NCBI RefSeq assembly: GCF_963853665.1
Contig: NZ_OY970459.1
Location: forward strand, 3,472,001-3,536,000
Source: Mycobacterium decipiens
GTDB taxonomy: Bacteria > Actinomycetota > Actinomycetes > Mycobacteriales > Mycobacteriaceae
Reading direction: 5' to 3'
Length of the DNA stretch: 64,000 nt
Shown here: piece by piece, positions 1 to 10,619 of the stretch
How the letters are laid out: every line of letters starts with the position of its first letter
Position numbering within the stretch: position 1 is the first letter of the stretch
Made by a program: the position numbers and the translations under genes
Notes under the pieces: model-generated
Database searches by the model: none
What the model saw: only the letters and a program-made list of their open reading frames with translations
What the model was told of the DNA's origin: nothing

Positions 1-3000
1 TGCGGATGGCGCTGATGTGTCACCGGACTGCCCGGCCGACACCTCGGCAAGTACGACGCTGACGGCCTTGCGGTCGATCTTGCCGCCGTCGGTAAAGGGT
101 ATGCGGTCTAGCAGTGATATGTGCCGCGGAATCATGTGCGCCGGAACGAAATCGACCAGCGATTCCCGGATTCGCCCAGGGGTCAGGCCGGGATCGTCGA
201 TACAGACCGCCGCGGCCAGCACCTCCGAGTCACCGGGGGCGGGCAGGACGGCGGCCACCGCCGCCTGCACCCCCGGCACCCGCTGCATCGCCGCCTCGAT
301 CTCGCCGAGTTCGACGCGGTACCCGCTGACCTTGACACGGTGATCGGCGCGCCCGACGAATTCCAAATTGCCGTCCGGCCGGTAGCGGGCCAGATCGCCG
401 GTGCGATACCAGGTCCGGCCGTCATATTCGACGAAGCGCTGCGCGGTCAGGTCTCCCCGGCCACGGTAACCCCGGGCGATTCCGCGCCCAGCCACCCACA
501 ACTCGCCGGCCACCCAATCGGGGCAGTCGCTACCAACGTCGTTGACAACCCGGCAGACGTTATTGGGGAACGGAACGCCATACGGGACCGAGGCGCAGTC
601 CGGCGGCAGGTCCGCCGCGTCTTGGACTTCGAAAATGGTTGCATGGATTGCGGTTTCGGTGGCTCCACCCAATCCGGCGAACCGCGCTCTTGGCGCCCGG
701 GCCTGCACGCGCCGGGCCAGATCGGGACGTACCCAGTCGCCGCCGACAGCCACGGTCCGCAGCGACGACAGCCGTCCCTGCCCAACTTCCACGAGCATGT
801 CCAGCCAGCCTGGCATGAAATTCAGCACGGTCACGTTGTGAGCGTCGATCAGCCGGGCCCAGGCGTCGGGGGCACGGCGCTGCGCTTCGTCGACCACCAC
901 GATCGCCCCGCCCGACCGCAGGGCGGCGAAGATATCCAGCACCGACATGTCGCATTCCAGCGTCGCCAACGCAAGCCAGCGATCGGCGGCGCCGATGCCG
1001 AAGTGCCGGGTCACGAATTCCACGGTGTTCATCGCGGCGTCGTGTGTCAGTTCGACGCCCTTGGGTTCCCCGGTTGAGCCGGAAGTGAACAGCACGTAGG
1101 CGAGCGCCGCGGGATCGCTTGGCGTGGGCACGAATTCTCCGGACGGGGCGGCAAGCACGTCGCCAATCGACAGGGCCGGCACCGGCAAGGACATCTGGGA
1201 CACCCGCTGTGGGCCGGACACCAGCGCTAGGCGCACGGAACCGGTCGCCAGGATGCGTTCCGCTCGGTCCCGGGGCTGGTCGACGCCGATCGGGAGGTAG
1301 GCGCCACCGGCGGCGAGAATCCCCAGCAGAGCCGGCACTTGTTCGGCGGTCTTTGGGCCCAGCACCGCGACGGTGTCGCCGGCTCCAATGCCCGCCGCAC
1401 GCAGCGCCGCGGCCACGGCCACGGCCTGGTCGCGCAGCTGCGCGTAACTCATGTAGCCGGAACTGGCAAACACGGCCGGAGCCTCGGGCTGGGCCTGGGC
1501 CTGGCGGAAGAAGCCGTCGTGCAACGCCTCTCCGCTGGGAAGAGACGTGCGACCGTTCCGGGCCGCACGCACCGCGCGCTGCGCGGCGGGCAGCGCCGAC
1601 GGGCCCGGCGCATCCCAGCCGTCATCCCCAGCGGCCAACCTGAGCAGTTCGTCGATCTGATGGGCGAACATGGCGTCGATGACTCCGGGTGCAAAAACCC
1701 CCTCCCGCACATCCCAATTCACCAGCACACCGCCATCGAACTCGGTGACCTGGGCATCGAGCAGAACCTGGGGTCCCTGCGAAATGATCCATCCGGGCCT
1801 GCCGAATTGCTCGGTGACGTCGGGGCAGAAAAGTTCGCCGAGCCCCAGCGCGCTGGTGAACACCACCGGTGCCAGCACCTGGGTGCCGCGGTGGCGGCTG
1901 AGGTCGCGCAGTACCGACAGCCCGGAGTACGCGGAATGAGCCGCGGCGCTCCGCATGGCATCCTGCACAACCCGCGCCCGAGCCGCTGCGGTGCGCACGC
2001 CGGTGAGATCGACGTCCAGGAGCAGCGAGGAGGTGAAGTCGCCGACCAGTAGATCGACGTCCGGGTGCAGGGCCTGGCGACCGAACAACGGCAGGTTCAG
2101 CAGGAACCGCGACGACGCGGACCAGCGCGCCAGGGCGTTGGCGAAGACCGCGGCCAGCGTCATCGCCGGGGTGATGCCGCGTGCCTGGGCGCGGCGGAAT
2201 AGCGCGTCGCGGGTCTGCGGGTCGAGCCAGTGCCAGCGCCGGGTGCTGCGGTGCAGGTCGCGTCCCGCGCCGGTCTGGGTAGGCAGTGCCGGCGGATCCG
2301 GCAGGTACGGGATGCGCCGCGCCCACCAGTCCCGGGCGGCGTCAAGGGCCGGTTGGGGCCGTGCCTCGTTCGCCGCCTCGATGGCCCGCCGGTATTCCCG
2401 GTAGGTGTATCCCAGTTCCGGCAGTTCGCGGCCCGCATGGCAGGCCGCCAGGTCGGCCATCAGCGTGCGGTAGCTCATCGCGTCGGCGGCCTGCATGTCC
2501 AGGTCGACGTGCAGGCGTGAGCGCTCCCCGGGTAGCAGCGTCAACGCAAGTTCGAACACCGCACCGTCGAGCTGCTGGTGCGATTTTGCGTCGCGGATGG
2601 CCGCCAGCCGCTCATCGAGGCGATCCGGGGTCACCTGCCGCAGGTCGACAACGCTGAGGGGAAAGTCGCGAGATTCGGCCACCGGCGGGATGCGTTGCGT
2701 GCCATCCGGCAAGAACTGCACCCGCAGCATCGGGTGACGCAGTGCCAGCCGGGTGGCCGCCACGCGGAGCCGATCCGGATCGATCCGACCACCCTCGAAC
2801 TCAACGTAGAGGTGCCCGGCCACCCCGCCGAGCTGCTGGTGGTCTTGGCGGCCCACCCACATCGCGTGCTGCATCGGCGCGAGCGGAAAGGCCTCGCCGG
2901 CCTCGCCTTCCTCGCCGTCCTCCGGTGTCGGCGCGGTGTCGGGTAGCGGGTCGGTGCTCATGGCGGCGGAGCCGGCGGACACCAGCTGCGACCAGGCCTC

Positions 3001-3201
3001 GACCGTCGGTGTCACGGCCAGCGTGGCGAAATCGACGGCGATGCCCTGGCGGCGCCAGCGACCCGCCAGCGACATCATCCTGATGGAGTCCAGGCCGTGA
3101 GCAACGAGGTTATCGGCGGGGTGAATCGCGTCGGCGCGCACGCCAAGTAATTCCGCCACCTGGGCGCGAATGACCTCCGAGCACGCCGAAGCATGCACCA
3201 C
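1..3201 (-). CDS. mbtB: Mycobactin synthase MbtB, NRPS (partial, C-terminus cut by window edge)
   Basis: Non-ribosomal peptide synthetase that accepts salicylate from MbtA, couples it to Ser/Thr and cyclises the product to the (methyl)oxazoline of mycobactin. About 1067 residues are visible; I recall about 1414 for M. tuberculosis MbtB, so the end of the adenylation region and the carrier/thioesterase part lie outside. Order seen: an aryl-carrier domain with the phosphopantetheine motif GLDSIRMM near residue 38, a cyclization domain with DMQAADAMS (DxxxxDxxS) near residue 240, and an adenylation domain with LFTSGSTGEPKG near residue 710. The GTG at 3201 is chosen because GGAGGG lies just upstream and the protein then begins MVHASACSEV, as in M. 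tuberculosis. It is divergent from mbtA across an IdeR box. Confidence 0.95.
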   Translation of the reverse strand, partial: MVHASACSEVIRAQVAELLGVRADAIHPADNLVAHGLDSIRMMSLAGRWRRQGIAVDFATLAVTPTVEAWSQLVSAGSAAMSTDPLPDTAPTPEDGEEGEAGEAFPLAPMQHAMWVGRQDHQQLGGVAGHLYVEFEGGRIDPDRLRVAATRLALRHPMLRVQFLPDGTQRIPPVAESRDFPLSVVDLRQVTPDRLDERLAAIRDAKSHQQLDGAVFELALTLLPGERSRLHVDLDMQAADAMSYRTLMADLAACHAGRELPELGYTYREYRRAIEAANEARPQPALDAARDWWARRIPYLPDPPALPTQTGAGRDLHRSTRRWHWLDPQTRDALFRRAQARGITPAMTLAAVFANALARWSASSRFLLNLPLFGRQALHPDVDLLVGDFTSSLLLDVDLTGVRTAAARARVVQDAMRSAAAHSAYSGLSVLRDLSRHRGTQVLAPVVFTSALGLGELFCPDVTEQFGRPGWIISQGPQVLLDAQVTEFDGGVLVNWDVREGVFAPGVIDAMFAHQIDELLRLAAGDDGWDAPGPSALPAAQRAVRAARNGRTSLPSGEALHDGFFRQAQAQPEAPAVFASSGYMSYAQLRDQAVAVAAALRAAGIGAGDTVAVLGPKTAEQVPALLGILAAGGAYLPIGVDQPRDRAERILATGSVRLALVSGPQRVSQMSLPVPALSIGDVLAAPSGEFVPTPSDPAALAYVLFTSGSTGEPKGVELTHDAAMNTVEFVTRHFGIGAADRWLALATLECDMSVLDIFAALRSGGAIVVVDEAQRRAPDAWARLIDAHNVTVLNFMPGWLDMLVEVGQGRLSSLRTVAVGGDWVRPDLARRVQARAPRARFAGLGGATETAIHATIFEVQDAADLPPDCASVPYGVPFPNNVCRVVNDVGSDCPDWVAGELWVAGRGIARGYRGRGDLTAQRFVEYDGRTWYRTGDLARYRPDGNLEFVGRADHRVKVSGYRVELGEIEAAMQRVPGVQAAVAAVLPAPGDSEVLAAAVCIDDPGLTPGRIRESLVDFVPAHMIPRHISLLDRIPFTDGGKIDRKAVSVVLAEVSAGQSGDTSAPSA

Positions 3202-3213
3202 GAACCCTCCCAC

Positions 3214-3232
3214 TTAGCACAGGCTGCCCTAA
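3214..3232. promoter_or_regulatory. IdeR iron box between mbtB and mbtA
   Basis: The 19-bp sequence ttagcacaggctgccctaa fits the IdeR/DtxR consensus TTAGGTTAGGCTAACCTAA with a good right half and weaker left half. It sits in the 97-bp divergent gap between the mbtB and mbtA starts, where one repressor site can control both genes. As I recall it is identical to the known M. tuberculosis mbtA/mbtB box. Iron-loaded IdeR would repress mycobactin synthesis here. Confidence 0.85.
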
Positions 3233-3298
3233 TTTGTGGGGTTACCCTATCTTTGAACCACGCACCTTCGCTACTACGCCCCTCGTTTAGGAACCCAC

Positions 3299-5005
3299 AT
3301 GCCACCGAAGCCGGCGCCTGGCCTCCGATCGTGTTCCGGTGGCGGCCTGGACGGATTCGTACCGTTCCCCCCAGATCGGGCCGCGTCGTACCGGGCCGCC
3401 GGCTATTGGTCGGGGCGAACCCTGGACACCATCCTGTCCGATGCCGCGCGGCGCTGGCCCGATCGAATCGCGGTGGTCGATGCCGGTGTGCTGCCTGGCC
3501 ACGGCGGCGGCCTCAGTTACACAGAACTCGACCAGCAGGCCGACCGGGCCGCCGCGGCGTTGCGCGGCCTGGGCATTACGCCGGGTGACCGGGTACTGCT
3601 CCAGCTGCCGAACGGCTGCCAGTTCGCGGTCGCGCTGTTCGGGCTGGTGCGGGCGGGAGCGGTGCCGGTGATGTGCCTGCCCGGTCATCGGGCCGCCGAA
3701 CTGGGACATTTCGCCGCCGTCAGCCAGGCCACCGGGCTCCTGATCACCGATGCGGCTGGCGGATTCGACTATCGGGGGATGGCCCGCGAACTTGTCGCGG
3801 ATCACCCCACCCTGCGACACGTCATCGTCGATGGCGATCCCGGAGGATTCGTGTCGTGGCCGCAGCTGTGCGCCCAGGCCCGCACCGGTTCGCCAGCACC
3901 GCCGGCCGACCCCGGATCGCCGGCCCTGCTGCTGGTCTCCGGCGGCACCACCGGCACACCTAAACTCATTCCGCGCACCCACAACGACTACGTTTTCAAC
4001 GCGACGGCAAGCGCCGAACTCTGTCGGCTTAGCGCCGACGACGTCTATCTGGTGGTGCTGGCCGCCGGCCATAATTTCCCGCTGGCTTGCCCGGGCCTGC
4101 TCGGCGCGATGACGGCCGGCGCCACCACCGTGTTCGGCCGCGATCCCAGCCCGGAGGCCGCCTTCGCCGCCATCGAGCGCCACGGCGTTACCGTCACCGC
4201 GCTGGTGCCGGCGGTGGCCAAACTGTGGGCTCAAGCCTGCGATTGGGAACCCGTGACGCCAAAGTCGCTGCGGCTATTGCAGGTTGGCGGGTCCAAGCTG
4301 GAGCCCGCGGACGCTCGCCGGGTACGTGCCGCGCTGACCCCGGGCCTGCAGCAGGTGTTTGGCATGGCGGAGGGGCTGCTGAACTTCACCCGCGTCGACG
4401 ACCCACCAGATGTGGTCGAACACACCCAGGGGCGGCCGCTATGCCCGGCCGACGAACTGCGCATCGTCAACGCCGATGACGAGCCGGTGCGGCCCGGGGA
4501 GGAAGGCGAACTGCTGGTGCGCGGGCCCTACACACTGAACGGCTACTTTCGTGCCCAGCACGACAACGAACGCTGCTTCGATCCCGACGGCTTCTACCGC
4601 ACCGGCGACCTGGTCCGCCGGCGCGACGACGGCTACCTGGTGGTCACCGGACGCGTCAAAGACGTCATCTGCCGTGCGGGCGAAACGATCGCCGCTAAAG
4701 ACCTCGAAGAGCAGCTGCTGAGCCACCCGGGGATCTGGTCAGCCGCGGCGGTGGCGCTGCCTGACCAGTATCTGGGGGAAAAGATCTGCGCTGCGGTCGT
4801 TTTCGCTGGACCTCCGATTACCCTTGCGCAGTTGAATGCCTTCCTCGATCAGCGCGGAGTGGCGGCGCACGCTCGACCCGATCAGCTGGTCGCGATGCCG
4901 GCGCTGCCCACAACGGCGATCGGGAAGGTCGACAAACGAGCGATCGTCCGCCAGATCGGCATGGCGACGACGGCCCAAAGTCCCGCTAAAGGCACCATTG
5001 ACTAG
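3299..5005 (+). CDS. mbtA: Salicyl-AMP ligase MbtA
   Basis: Activates salicylate made by MbtI as salicyl-AMP and loads it on the aryl-carrier domain of MbtB, the first committed assembly step of mycobactin. The 568-aa protein is an ANL-family adenylating enzyme. Visible motifs: the P-loop SGGTTGTPKLIPRTH near residues 211-225, FGMAEG (A5) near 355, YRTGDLVRRRDDG near 431-443, and the C-terminal catalytic lysine region TAIGKVDKRAI near 540. AGGAA lies 9 bases before the ATG. It resembles M. tuberculosis MbtA throughout; the N-terminal 20 and C-terminal 15 residues differ most. Confidence 0.96.
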   Translation: MPPKPAPGLRSCSGGGLDGFVPFPPDRAASYRAAGYWSGRTLDTILSDAARRWPDRIAVVDAGVLPGHGGGLSYTELDQQADRAAAALRGLGITPGDRVLLQLPNGCQFAVALFGLVRAGAVPVMCLPGHRAAELGHFAAVSQATGLLITDAAGGFDYRGMARELVADHPTLRHVIVDGDPGGFVSWPQLCAQARTGSPAPPADPGSPALLLVSGGTTGTPKLIPRTHNDYVFNATASAELCRLSADDVYLVVLAAGHNFPLACPGLLGAMTAGATTVFGRDPSPEAAFAAIERHGVTVTALVPAVAKLWAQACDWEPVTPKSLRLLQVGGSKLEPADARRVRAALTPGLQQVFGMAEGLLNFTRVDDPPDVVEHTQGRPLCPADELRIVNADDEPVRPGEEGELLVRGPYTLNGYFRAQHDNERCFDPDGFYRTGDLVRRRDDGYLVVTGRVKDVICRAGETIAAKDLEEQLLSHPGIWSAAAVALPDQYLGEKICAAVVFAGPPITLAQLNAFLDQRGVAAHARPDQLVAMPALPTTAIGKVDKRAIVRQIGMATTAQSPAKGTID

Positions 5006-5096
5006 TGTGCAAATTTTGCATTGACTGCGTTTCATGACCGACGGTGTTCCGGCGCGCGGATCATTTCGATCACGCGGCGCGGTAGCGGTGAGCTCG

Positions 5097-6050
5097 ATGA
5101 TTTTGCGCCCACTCACCGCCGCGATTCCGTCCGACCGGGCGTGGGGGATATGGGCGTCGCGCCGGATCATCGCCGGACTCATGGGCGCCTTCGGGCCGTC
5201 GCTCGCGGGCACCCGAGTGGAACAAGTCAACTCCGTTCTGCCCGACGGGCGCCGGGTCGTCGGCGAGTGGGTCTACGGACCGCACAACAAGGCCACCGAT
5301 GCCGCACCCAATAGCGGTGCCATTTACTACGTACACGGCAGCGGATACACCATGTGTTCGCCCCGAACCCACCGACGGCTGACGTCCTGGCTGTCGTCAC
5401 TGACCGGGCTGCCGGTGTTCAGTGTCGGCTACCGGCTGGCGCCGCGCCACCGCTTTCCGACGGCGGCCAACGACGTGCGTGCGGGCTGGGACTGGCTACC
5501 GCAAGTGTGTGGCTTGCCGCCGGAACGCATGGTGATCGCCGCCGATTCGGCGGGCGGCCATCTGACCGTGGACATGTTGCTGCAACCCGAGGTCGCCGCG
5601 CACCCGCCGGCGGCAGTGGTGTTGTTTTCGCCGCTGATCGACCTCACATTCGGGCGCTGCGCCAGTCGTGAGCTGCAGCGCCCCGATCCCGCCGTTCGAG
5701 CTGACCGTGCGGCCAAATCCGTGGCGCTGTACTACGCCGGAGTCGATCCCACCCACCACCGGCTGACACTCGATGTCGCCGGAGGGCCACCGCTGCCGCC
5801 GACGCTGATCCAGGTCGGCGCGGCCGAGATGCTCGAGGCCGATGCGCGGCAACTCGATGCCGACATCCGCGCCGCCGGCGGCGAATGCGAGCTGCAAGTG
5901 TGGCCCGATCAGATGCACGTGTTCCAGGCCCTGCCGCGGATGACCCCCGAAGCGGCCAAGGCCATGACCCATGTTGCCCAATTCATCCGTGCGACAAGAA
6001 CACGCGAAACCAACGCCAACGAATACCTGGAGCGGTCGGCCGTCTGGTGA
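5097..6050 (+). CDS. mbtJ: MbtJ, HSL-type acetyl hydrolase/esterase
   Basis: Alpha/beta hydrolase of the hormone-sensitive-lipase class encoded within the mycobactin locus; it has been proposed to act on N-acyl/acetyl groups in mycobactin biogenesis, but its exact substrate is not settled. Visible: oxyanion-hole motif HGSGY (variant of HGGGF/Y), nucleophile elbow DSAGG, and the His of DQMHVF near the C-terminus. From 5097 it is 317 aa, beginning MILRPLTAAI, close to the M. tuberculosis protein (about 306 aa as recalled). An in-frame ATG at 5034 would add 21 residues. It follows mbtA and converges with mbtI, whose stop codon is 3 bases away. Confidence 0.9.
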   Translation: MILRPLTAAIPSDRAWGIWASRRIIAGLMGAFGPSLAGTRVEQVNSVLPDGRRVVGEWVYGPHNKATDAAPNSGAIYYVHGSGYTMCSPRTHRRLTSWLSSLTGLPVFSVGYRLAPRHRFPTAANDVRAGWDWLPQVCGLPPERMVIAADSAGGHLTVDMLLQPEVAAHPPAAVVLFSPLIDLTFGRCASRELQRPDPAVRADRAAKSVALYYAGVDPTHHRLTLDVAGGPPLPPTLIQVGAAEMLEADARQLDADIRAAGGECELQVWPDQMHVFQALPRMTPEAAKAMTHVAQFIRATRTRETNANEYLERSAVW

Positions 6051-6053
6051 AGG

Positions 6054-7406
<1,353 letters not shown>

Positions 7407-7410
7407 CTAG

Positions 7411-7429
7411 TAAATGTAGCCTAACCTAC
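7411..7429. promoter_or_regulatory. IdeR-type iron box upstream of mbtI
   Basis: The sequence taaatgtagcctaacctac matches the reverse complement of the IdeR consensus at about 14 of 19 positions, with the core TAGCCTAACCTA intact. It begins 5 bases upstream of the mbtI start codon on the minus strand, so it would overlap the transcription start or 5' end and repress mbtI under iron-replete conditions. Confidence 0.75.
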
Positions 7430-7883
7430 TTAATTGGGCGCAGCCGCCCGCGTCGTCGCACGTCCGAGATGCCCGACTGGAGAAACGCTCGTCTCGAACC
7501 AATGGCGCCCGCAGCGTTGGGCGGCGGCGCGCGCTGGGCGGCTTCACGGTCCGCGGGTTCCGCTTCGCGGCGAACCATTTCCGCAGGCAGAGGCGGTCAT
7601 CCCAGCTGCTCACAGCAGGTCGCACCACTCATCTCACGCACATGAAACCTTGAACTTTTCCTAACCGTTTACCAGCTGGCTGCAAATCAAGGTTTTACCT
7701 TCGCCAGAATTCTCCTAACATCACTAACTAACCGCGTGGACCACTTGGTCGACGGCGCAGTCGTGGTGCGCGCGGCAACGGCGACAGCTCCCCCGGCGCT
7801 CATACGAAACACAAAGCTGACTCAAGCGATCTCGACCCGCCCAGGTATCCGATCGTTGGCCAGTCAACAGAGAGGACGCGATC
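7430..7883. other. Intergenic region, no gene recognised
   Basis: The first 200 bases are GC-rich with short open frames on both strands but no convincing start or codon pattern. About 7650-7740 is clearly AT-richer (runs such as ttgaacttttcctaa), as expected for a promoter region reading toward the small gene at 7884. I could not pick out a confident -10/-35 pair. Confidence 0.4.
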
Positions 7884-8093
7884 ATGTTCGTAATCCGGCT
7901 CGCTGACGGAGAAGAGGTCCACGGCGAGTGCGATGAACTGACGATCAACCCGGAGACCGGCGTCCTAACGGTCTGCCGGGTCGACGGTTTCGAGGAAACC
8001 ACCACCCACTATTCACCGTCGGCGTGGCGGTCGGTAACACACCGCAAGCGAGGGGTCGGCGTAAGGCCATCCCTGGTCTCAACGGCTCGATAA
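7884..8093 (+). CDS. Small conserved-looking protein of unknown function (69 aa)
   Basis: Hypothetical cytoplasmic protein, not recognised by family. It is supported by a good ribosome binding site (agagagga, 8 bases before the ATG) and by a well-structured sequence: an N-terminal beta-rich part (FVIRLADGEEVHGECDEL), a TTTHYSPSAWR segment, and a basic RKRG stretch. It has no signal peptide or membrane segment. The stop is 90 bases before the SbtA-like permease on the same strand, so the two could share a transcript and this protein might be a regulatory partner, but nothing in it shows that directly. Confidence 0.65.
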   Translation: MFVIRLADGEEVHGECDELTINPETGVLTVCRVDGFEETTTHYSPSAWRSVTHRKRGVGVRPSLVSTAR

Positions 8094-8183
8094 GCAGGAT
8101 TACGTTTCCAGACTCGACCGGATGTTCCCGGTAACTCATTCTGGGTGCTTCCTGGATTGCCGCACCAAGCATGGGAGGCACCG

Positions 8184-9377
8184 ATGCTGCATGAGTTCTG
8201 GGTGAATTTCACCCACAACCTCTTCAAGCCGCTCCTACTGTTCTTCTACTTCGGGTTCTTGATCCCGATCCTCAAGGTGCGGTTCGAAATCCCCTATGTG
8301 ATCTATCAGGGCCTGACCCTCTACCTGTTGCTCGCAATCGGCTGGCATGGCGGCGAGGAGCTCGCCAAGATCAAGCCGTCCAGCATCGGCATCATCGTTG
8401 GGTTCATGGCCGTGGGCTTCCTGGTGAACTTGCTGATCGGAGGTTTCGCCTACCTGCTGCTGGGCCGCATGAGTGCCATGCGGCGAGTCGACAGGGCGAC
8501 TGTTGCCGGTTACTACGGGTCGGACTCGGCGGGAACCTTTGCCACCTGCGTGGCGGTCCTGGTCAGCGCTGGCGTCGCCTACAACCACTACATGCCGGTG
8601 ATGCTGGCCGTCATGGAGATTCCGGGTTGCCTGGTGGCGCTCTACCTGGTCGCACGGCTGCGGCACCGGGGCTTGGACGAGGCAGGATTCATGCCGGACG
8701 AGCCCGGCCACACCCCACCAGCGAAAATCGTGGCCGGACCTGGCGCGGCCGTCCGCCCCGCTGAGGGCGAAAGCCTGCAGAGCCGGCGCGAGTATCCGGA
8801 CCAGGATCCGCATGAGGTCACAACGAGCGGCAAGAGGCCATCCCTGCTATCGAGGGAACTCCTGCACGAAGTCTTCCTCAACCCTGGGCTTTGTCTCCTA
8901 CTCGGCGGCATCATCATCGGCTTCGTCAGTGGGCTGCAGGGCGAGAAGGTCGTGCACGACGACGACACGTTCTTTGTCACGGCCTTCCAGGGCGTGCTCG
9001 CGCTGTTCCTACTCGAGATGGGCATGATGGCGTCGCGCAAGTTGAGGGATCTGACGTCGGCGGGACGTGGGTTCATCTTCTTCGGCCTGCTGGCGCCGAA
9101 TCTGTTTGCGACACTTGGGATTATCGTCGCCCACGGCTACGCCTACCTCACCAACAGTGCCTTCGAACCGGGCACCTACGTGTTGTTTGCGGTGCTGTGC
9201 GGCGCTGCGTCCTACATCGCCGTCCCGGCGGTCCAACGGCTTGCGATTCCCGAGGCCAGTCCGACCCTGCCGCTGGCCGCGTCGCTGGGTTTGACATTTT
9301 CCTACAACGTCACGATAGGGATCCCGCTCTACATCGAGATCGCCCGCATCGTCGGGCATTGGTTCCCTGCCAGTTGA
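8184..9377 (+). CDS. SbtA-like sodium-dependent bicarbonate transporter family permease (Rv2387 equivalent)
   Basis: Polytopic inner-membrane protein of 397 aa of the Sbt_1 family (cyanobacterial SbtA type), likely a Na+/bicarbonate or related anion symporter. The fold shows as two hydrophobic repeat halves of about five helices each (residues 10-165 and 235-390), separated by a hydrophilic linker of about 60 residues (roughly 170-230) rich in P, E and R. The signatures GYYGSDSAGTFATCV in the first half and LPLAASLGLTFSYNVTIGIP in the second are typical of this family. The ATG at 8184 has GGAGG 8 bases upstream and starts in a natural amphipathic N-terminus (MLHEFWVNF). Transport substrate is inferred from family only. 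Confidence 0.8.
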   Translation: MLHEFWVNFTHNLFKPLLLFFYFGFLIPILKVRFEIPYVIYQGLTLYLLLAIGWHGGEELAKIKPSSIGIIVGFMAVGFLVNLLIGGFAYLLLGRMSAMRRVDRATVAGYYGSDSAGTFATCVAVLVSAGVAYNHYMPVMLAVMEIPGCLVALYLVARLRHRGLDEAGFMPDEPGHTPPAKIVAGPGAAVRPAEGESLQSRREYPDQDPHEVTTSGKRPSLLSRELLHEVFLNPGLCLLLGGIIIGFVSGLQGEKVVHDDDTFFVTAFQGVLALFLLEMGMMASRKLRDLTSAGRGFIFFGLLAPNLFATLGIIVAHGYAYLTNSAFEPGTYVLFAVLCGAASYIAVPAVQRLAIPEASPTLPLAASLGLTFSYNVTIGIPLYIEIARIVGHWFPAS

Positions 9378-9388
9378 GCTTCGATCGG

Positions 9389-10561
9389 CTAACCCAGCAG
9401 GGTGCGCACCACCGCGTCGGCCAACAGTCGTCCCCGGCCGGTGAGAACGAGTCTGTCGCCGTCGGAATCCAGCAATCCGTCAGCCAACACGACTTCGGCA
9501 CGCTCGCGTTCGGCAGCACCCAGCCGGGCCAGTGGTAGCCCTTGGCGCAGCCGGATTTTGAGCAACACGTCTTCGGTGTGCAGCGCGTCGGTGCCCAGCT
9601 GCTCGAAGCCGGCTATCGGCAGCGTCGCGCCGGCCAGTGCCTCGGCGTAAGTGTTGGGGTGCTTGACATTCCACCAGCGTGTCACGCCAACATACCCGTG
9701 CGCGCCCGGCCCCGCGCCCCACCACTGGCCACCGTCCCAATAGCCCAGGTTATGCCGGCATTCACCGTCCGGTCGGGACCAATTGGACACCTCATACCAG
9801 GTCAACCCGGCCGCGGAGAGCCGCGCGTCCACCAACTCGTAGCGATGCGCCAATACGTCGTCATCGGGCGCGGCCAGCTCACCACGCCGGATCCGGCGGG
9901 CCAGCGCGGTGCCGGTCTCGACGACCAATGCATACGCTGACACATGATCCACACCGGCCTCGACCGCGGCGTCCACCGAGCGCAGCAAATCATCGTCGGA
10001 CTCCCCCGGGGTTCCATAGATCAGATCGAGGTTGACGTGTTCGAAGCCCGCGGCCATTGCCTCACGGGCAGCGGCCGCCGCCCGGCCCGGCGAGTGGACC
10101 CGGTCCAGGGTCGCCAGCACCCGCGGCGCAACCGACTGCATGCCGAGCGATACCCGCGTGTAGCCGGCCGCGCGGATCGCCGCGAAGAACTCCGGCCAAG
10201 TCGACTCCGGGTTGGCCTCGGTGGTGACCTCGGCGTCGGGCGCCAGCACAAAATGGTCCCGCACCATATCCAGCAGCGTGGCCAGGCGCTCACCACCGAG
10301 CAGCGACGGCGTCCCGCCGCCGACGAACACGGTATTCACCATCGGTGCGTCCAGCCGCGCGGCCGCCAGTTCGAGTTCCGTCCGCAGCGCCAACAGCCAG
10401 CCGTCCGGGTTGACGCCGCCCAGCTCGGCTGGGGTGTAGGTATTGAAGTCGCAGTATCCGCACCGGGTCACACAGAACGGGACGTGTAGGTAGATCCCGA
10501 ACGGTTGTCCGGGACCCGGCCGCACGACGGGCAGCTCAACGGGTGCCTCACGAACAGTCAT
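9389..10561 (-). CDS. hemW: HemW/HemN-like radical SAM protein
   Basis: Radical SAM protein of 390 aa of the HemN/HemW group. The CxxxCxxC iron-sulfur motif is seen as FCVTRCGYC near residue 29-38, preceded by GIYLHVPF. A GGGTPS motif (SAM binding) lies near residue 103. M. tuberculosis calls the equivalent gene (Rv2388c) hemN, a coproporphyrinogen dehydrogenase. Proteins of this short length and motif pattern more often behave as HemW, a heme chaperone, so the oxygen-independent oxidase function should not be assumed. It converges with the permease gene (11-bp gap) and lies downstream of rpfD. Confidence 0.88.
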   Translation of the reverse strand: MTVREAPVELPVVRPGPGQPFGIYLHVPFCVTRCGYCDFNTYTPAELGGVNPDGWLLALRTELELAAARLDAPMVNTVFVGGGTPSLLGGERLATLLDMVRDHFVLAPDAEVTTEANPESTWPEFFAAIRAAGYTRVSLGMQSVAPRVLATLDRVHSPGRAAAAAREAMAAGFEHVNLDLIYGTPGESDDDLLRSVDAAVEAGVDHVSAYALVVETGTALARRIRRGELAAPDDDVLAHRYELVDARLSAAGLTWYEVSNWSRPDGECRHNLGYWDGGQWWGAGPGAHGYVGVTRWWNVKHPNTYAEALAGATLPIAGFEQLGTDALHTEDVLLKIRLRQGLPLARLGAAERERAEVVLADGLLDSDGDRLVLTGRGRLLADAVVRTLLG

Positions 10562-10619
10562 GCCAAATCATCGCATGACGCGTGCACGCCACAGCGGCTG
10601 CCAACGTTGCGCGAACGCG

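Noticed and set aside
121..1077. Long open frame of 318 codons on the plus strand
   Set aside because: It is antisense to mbtB, whose domain motifs are unambiguous; high GC produces such shadow frames.
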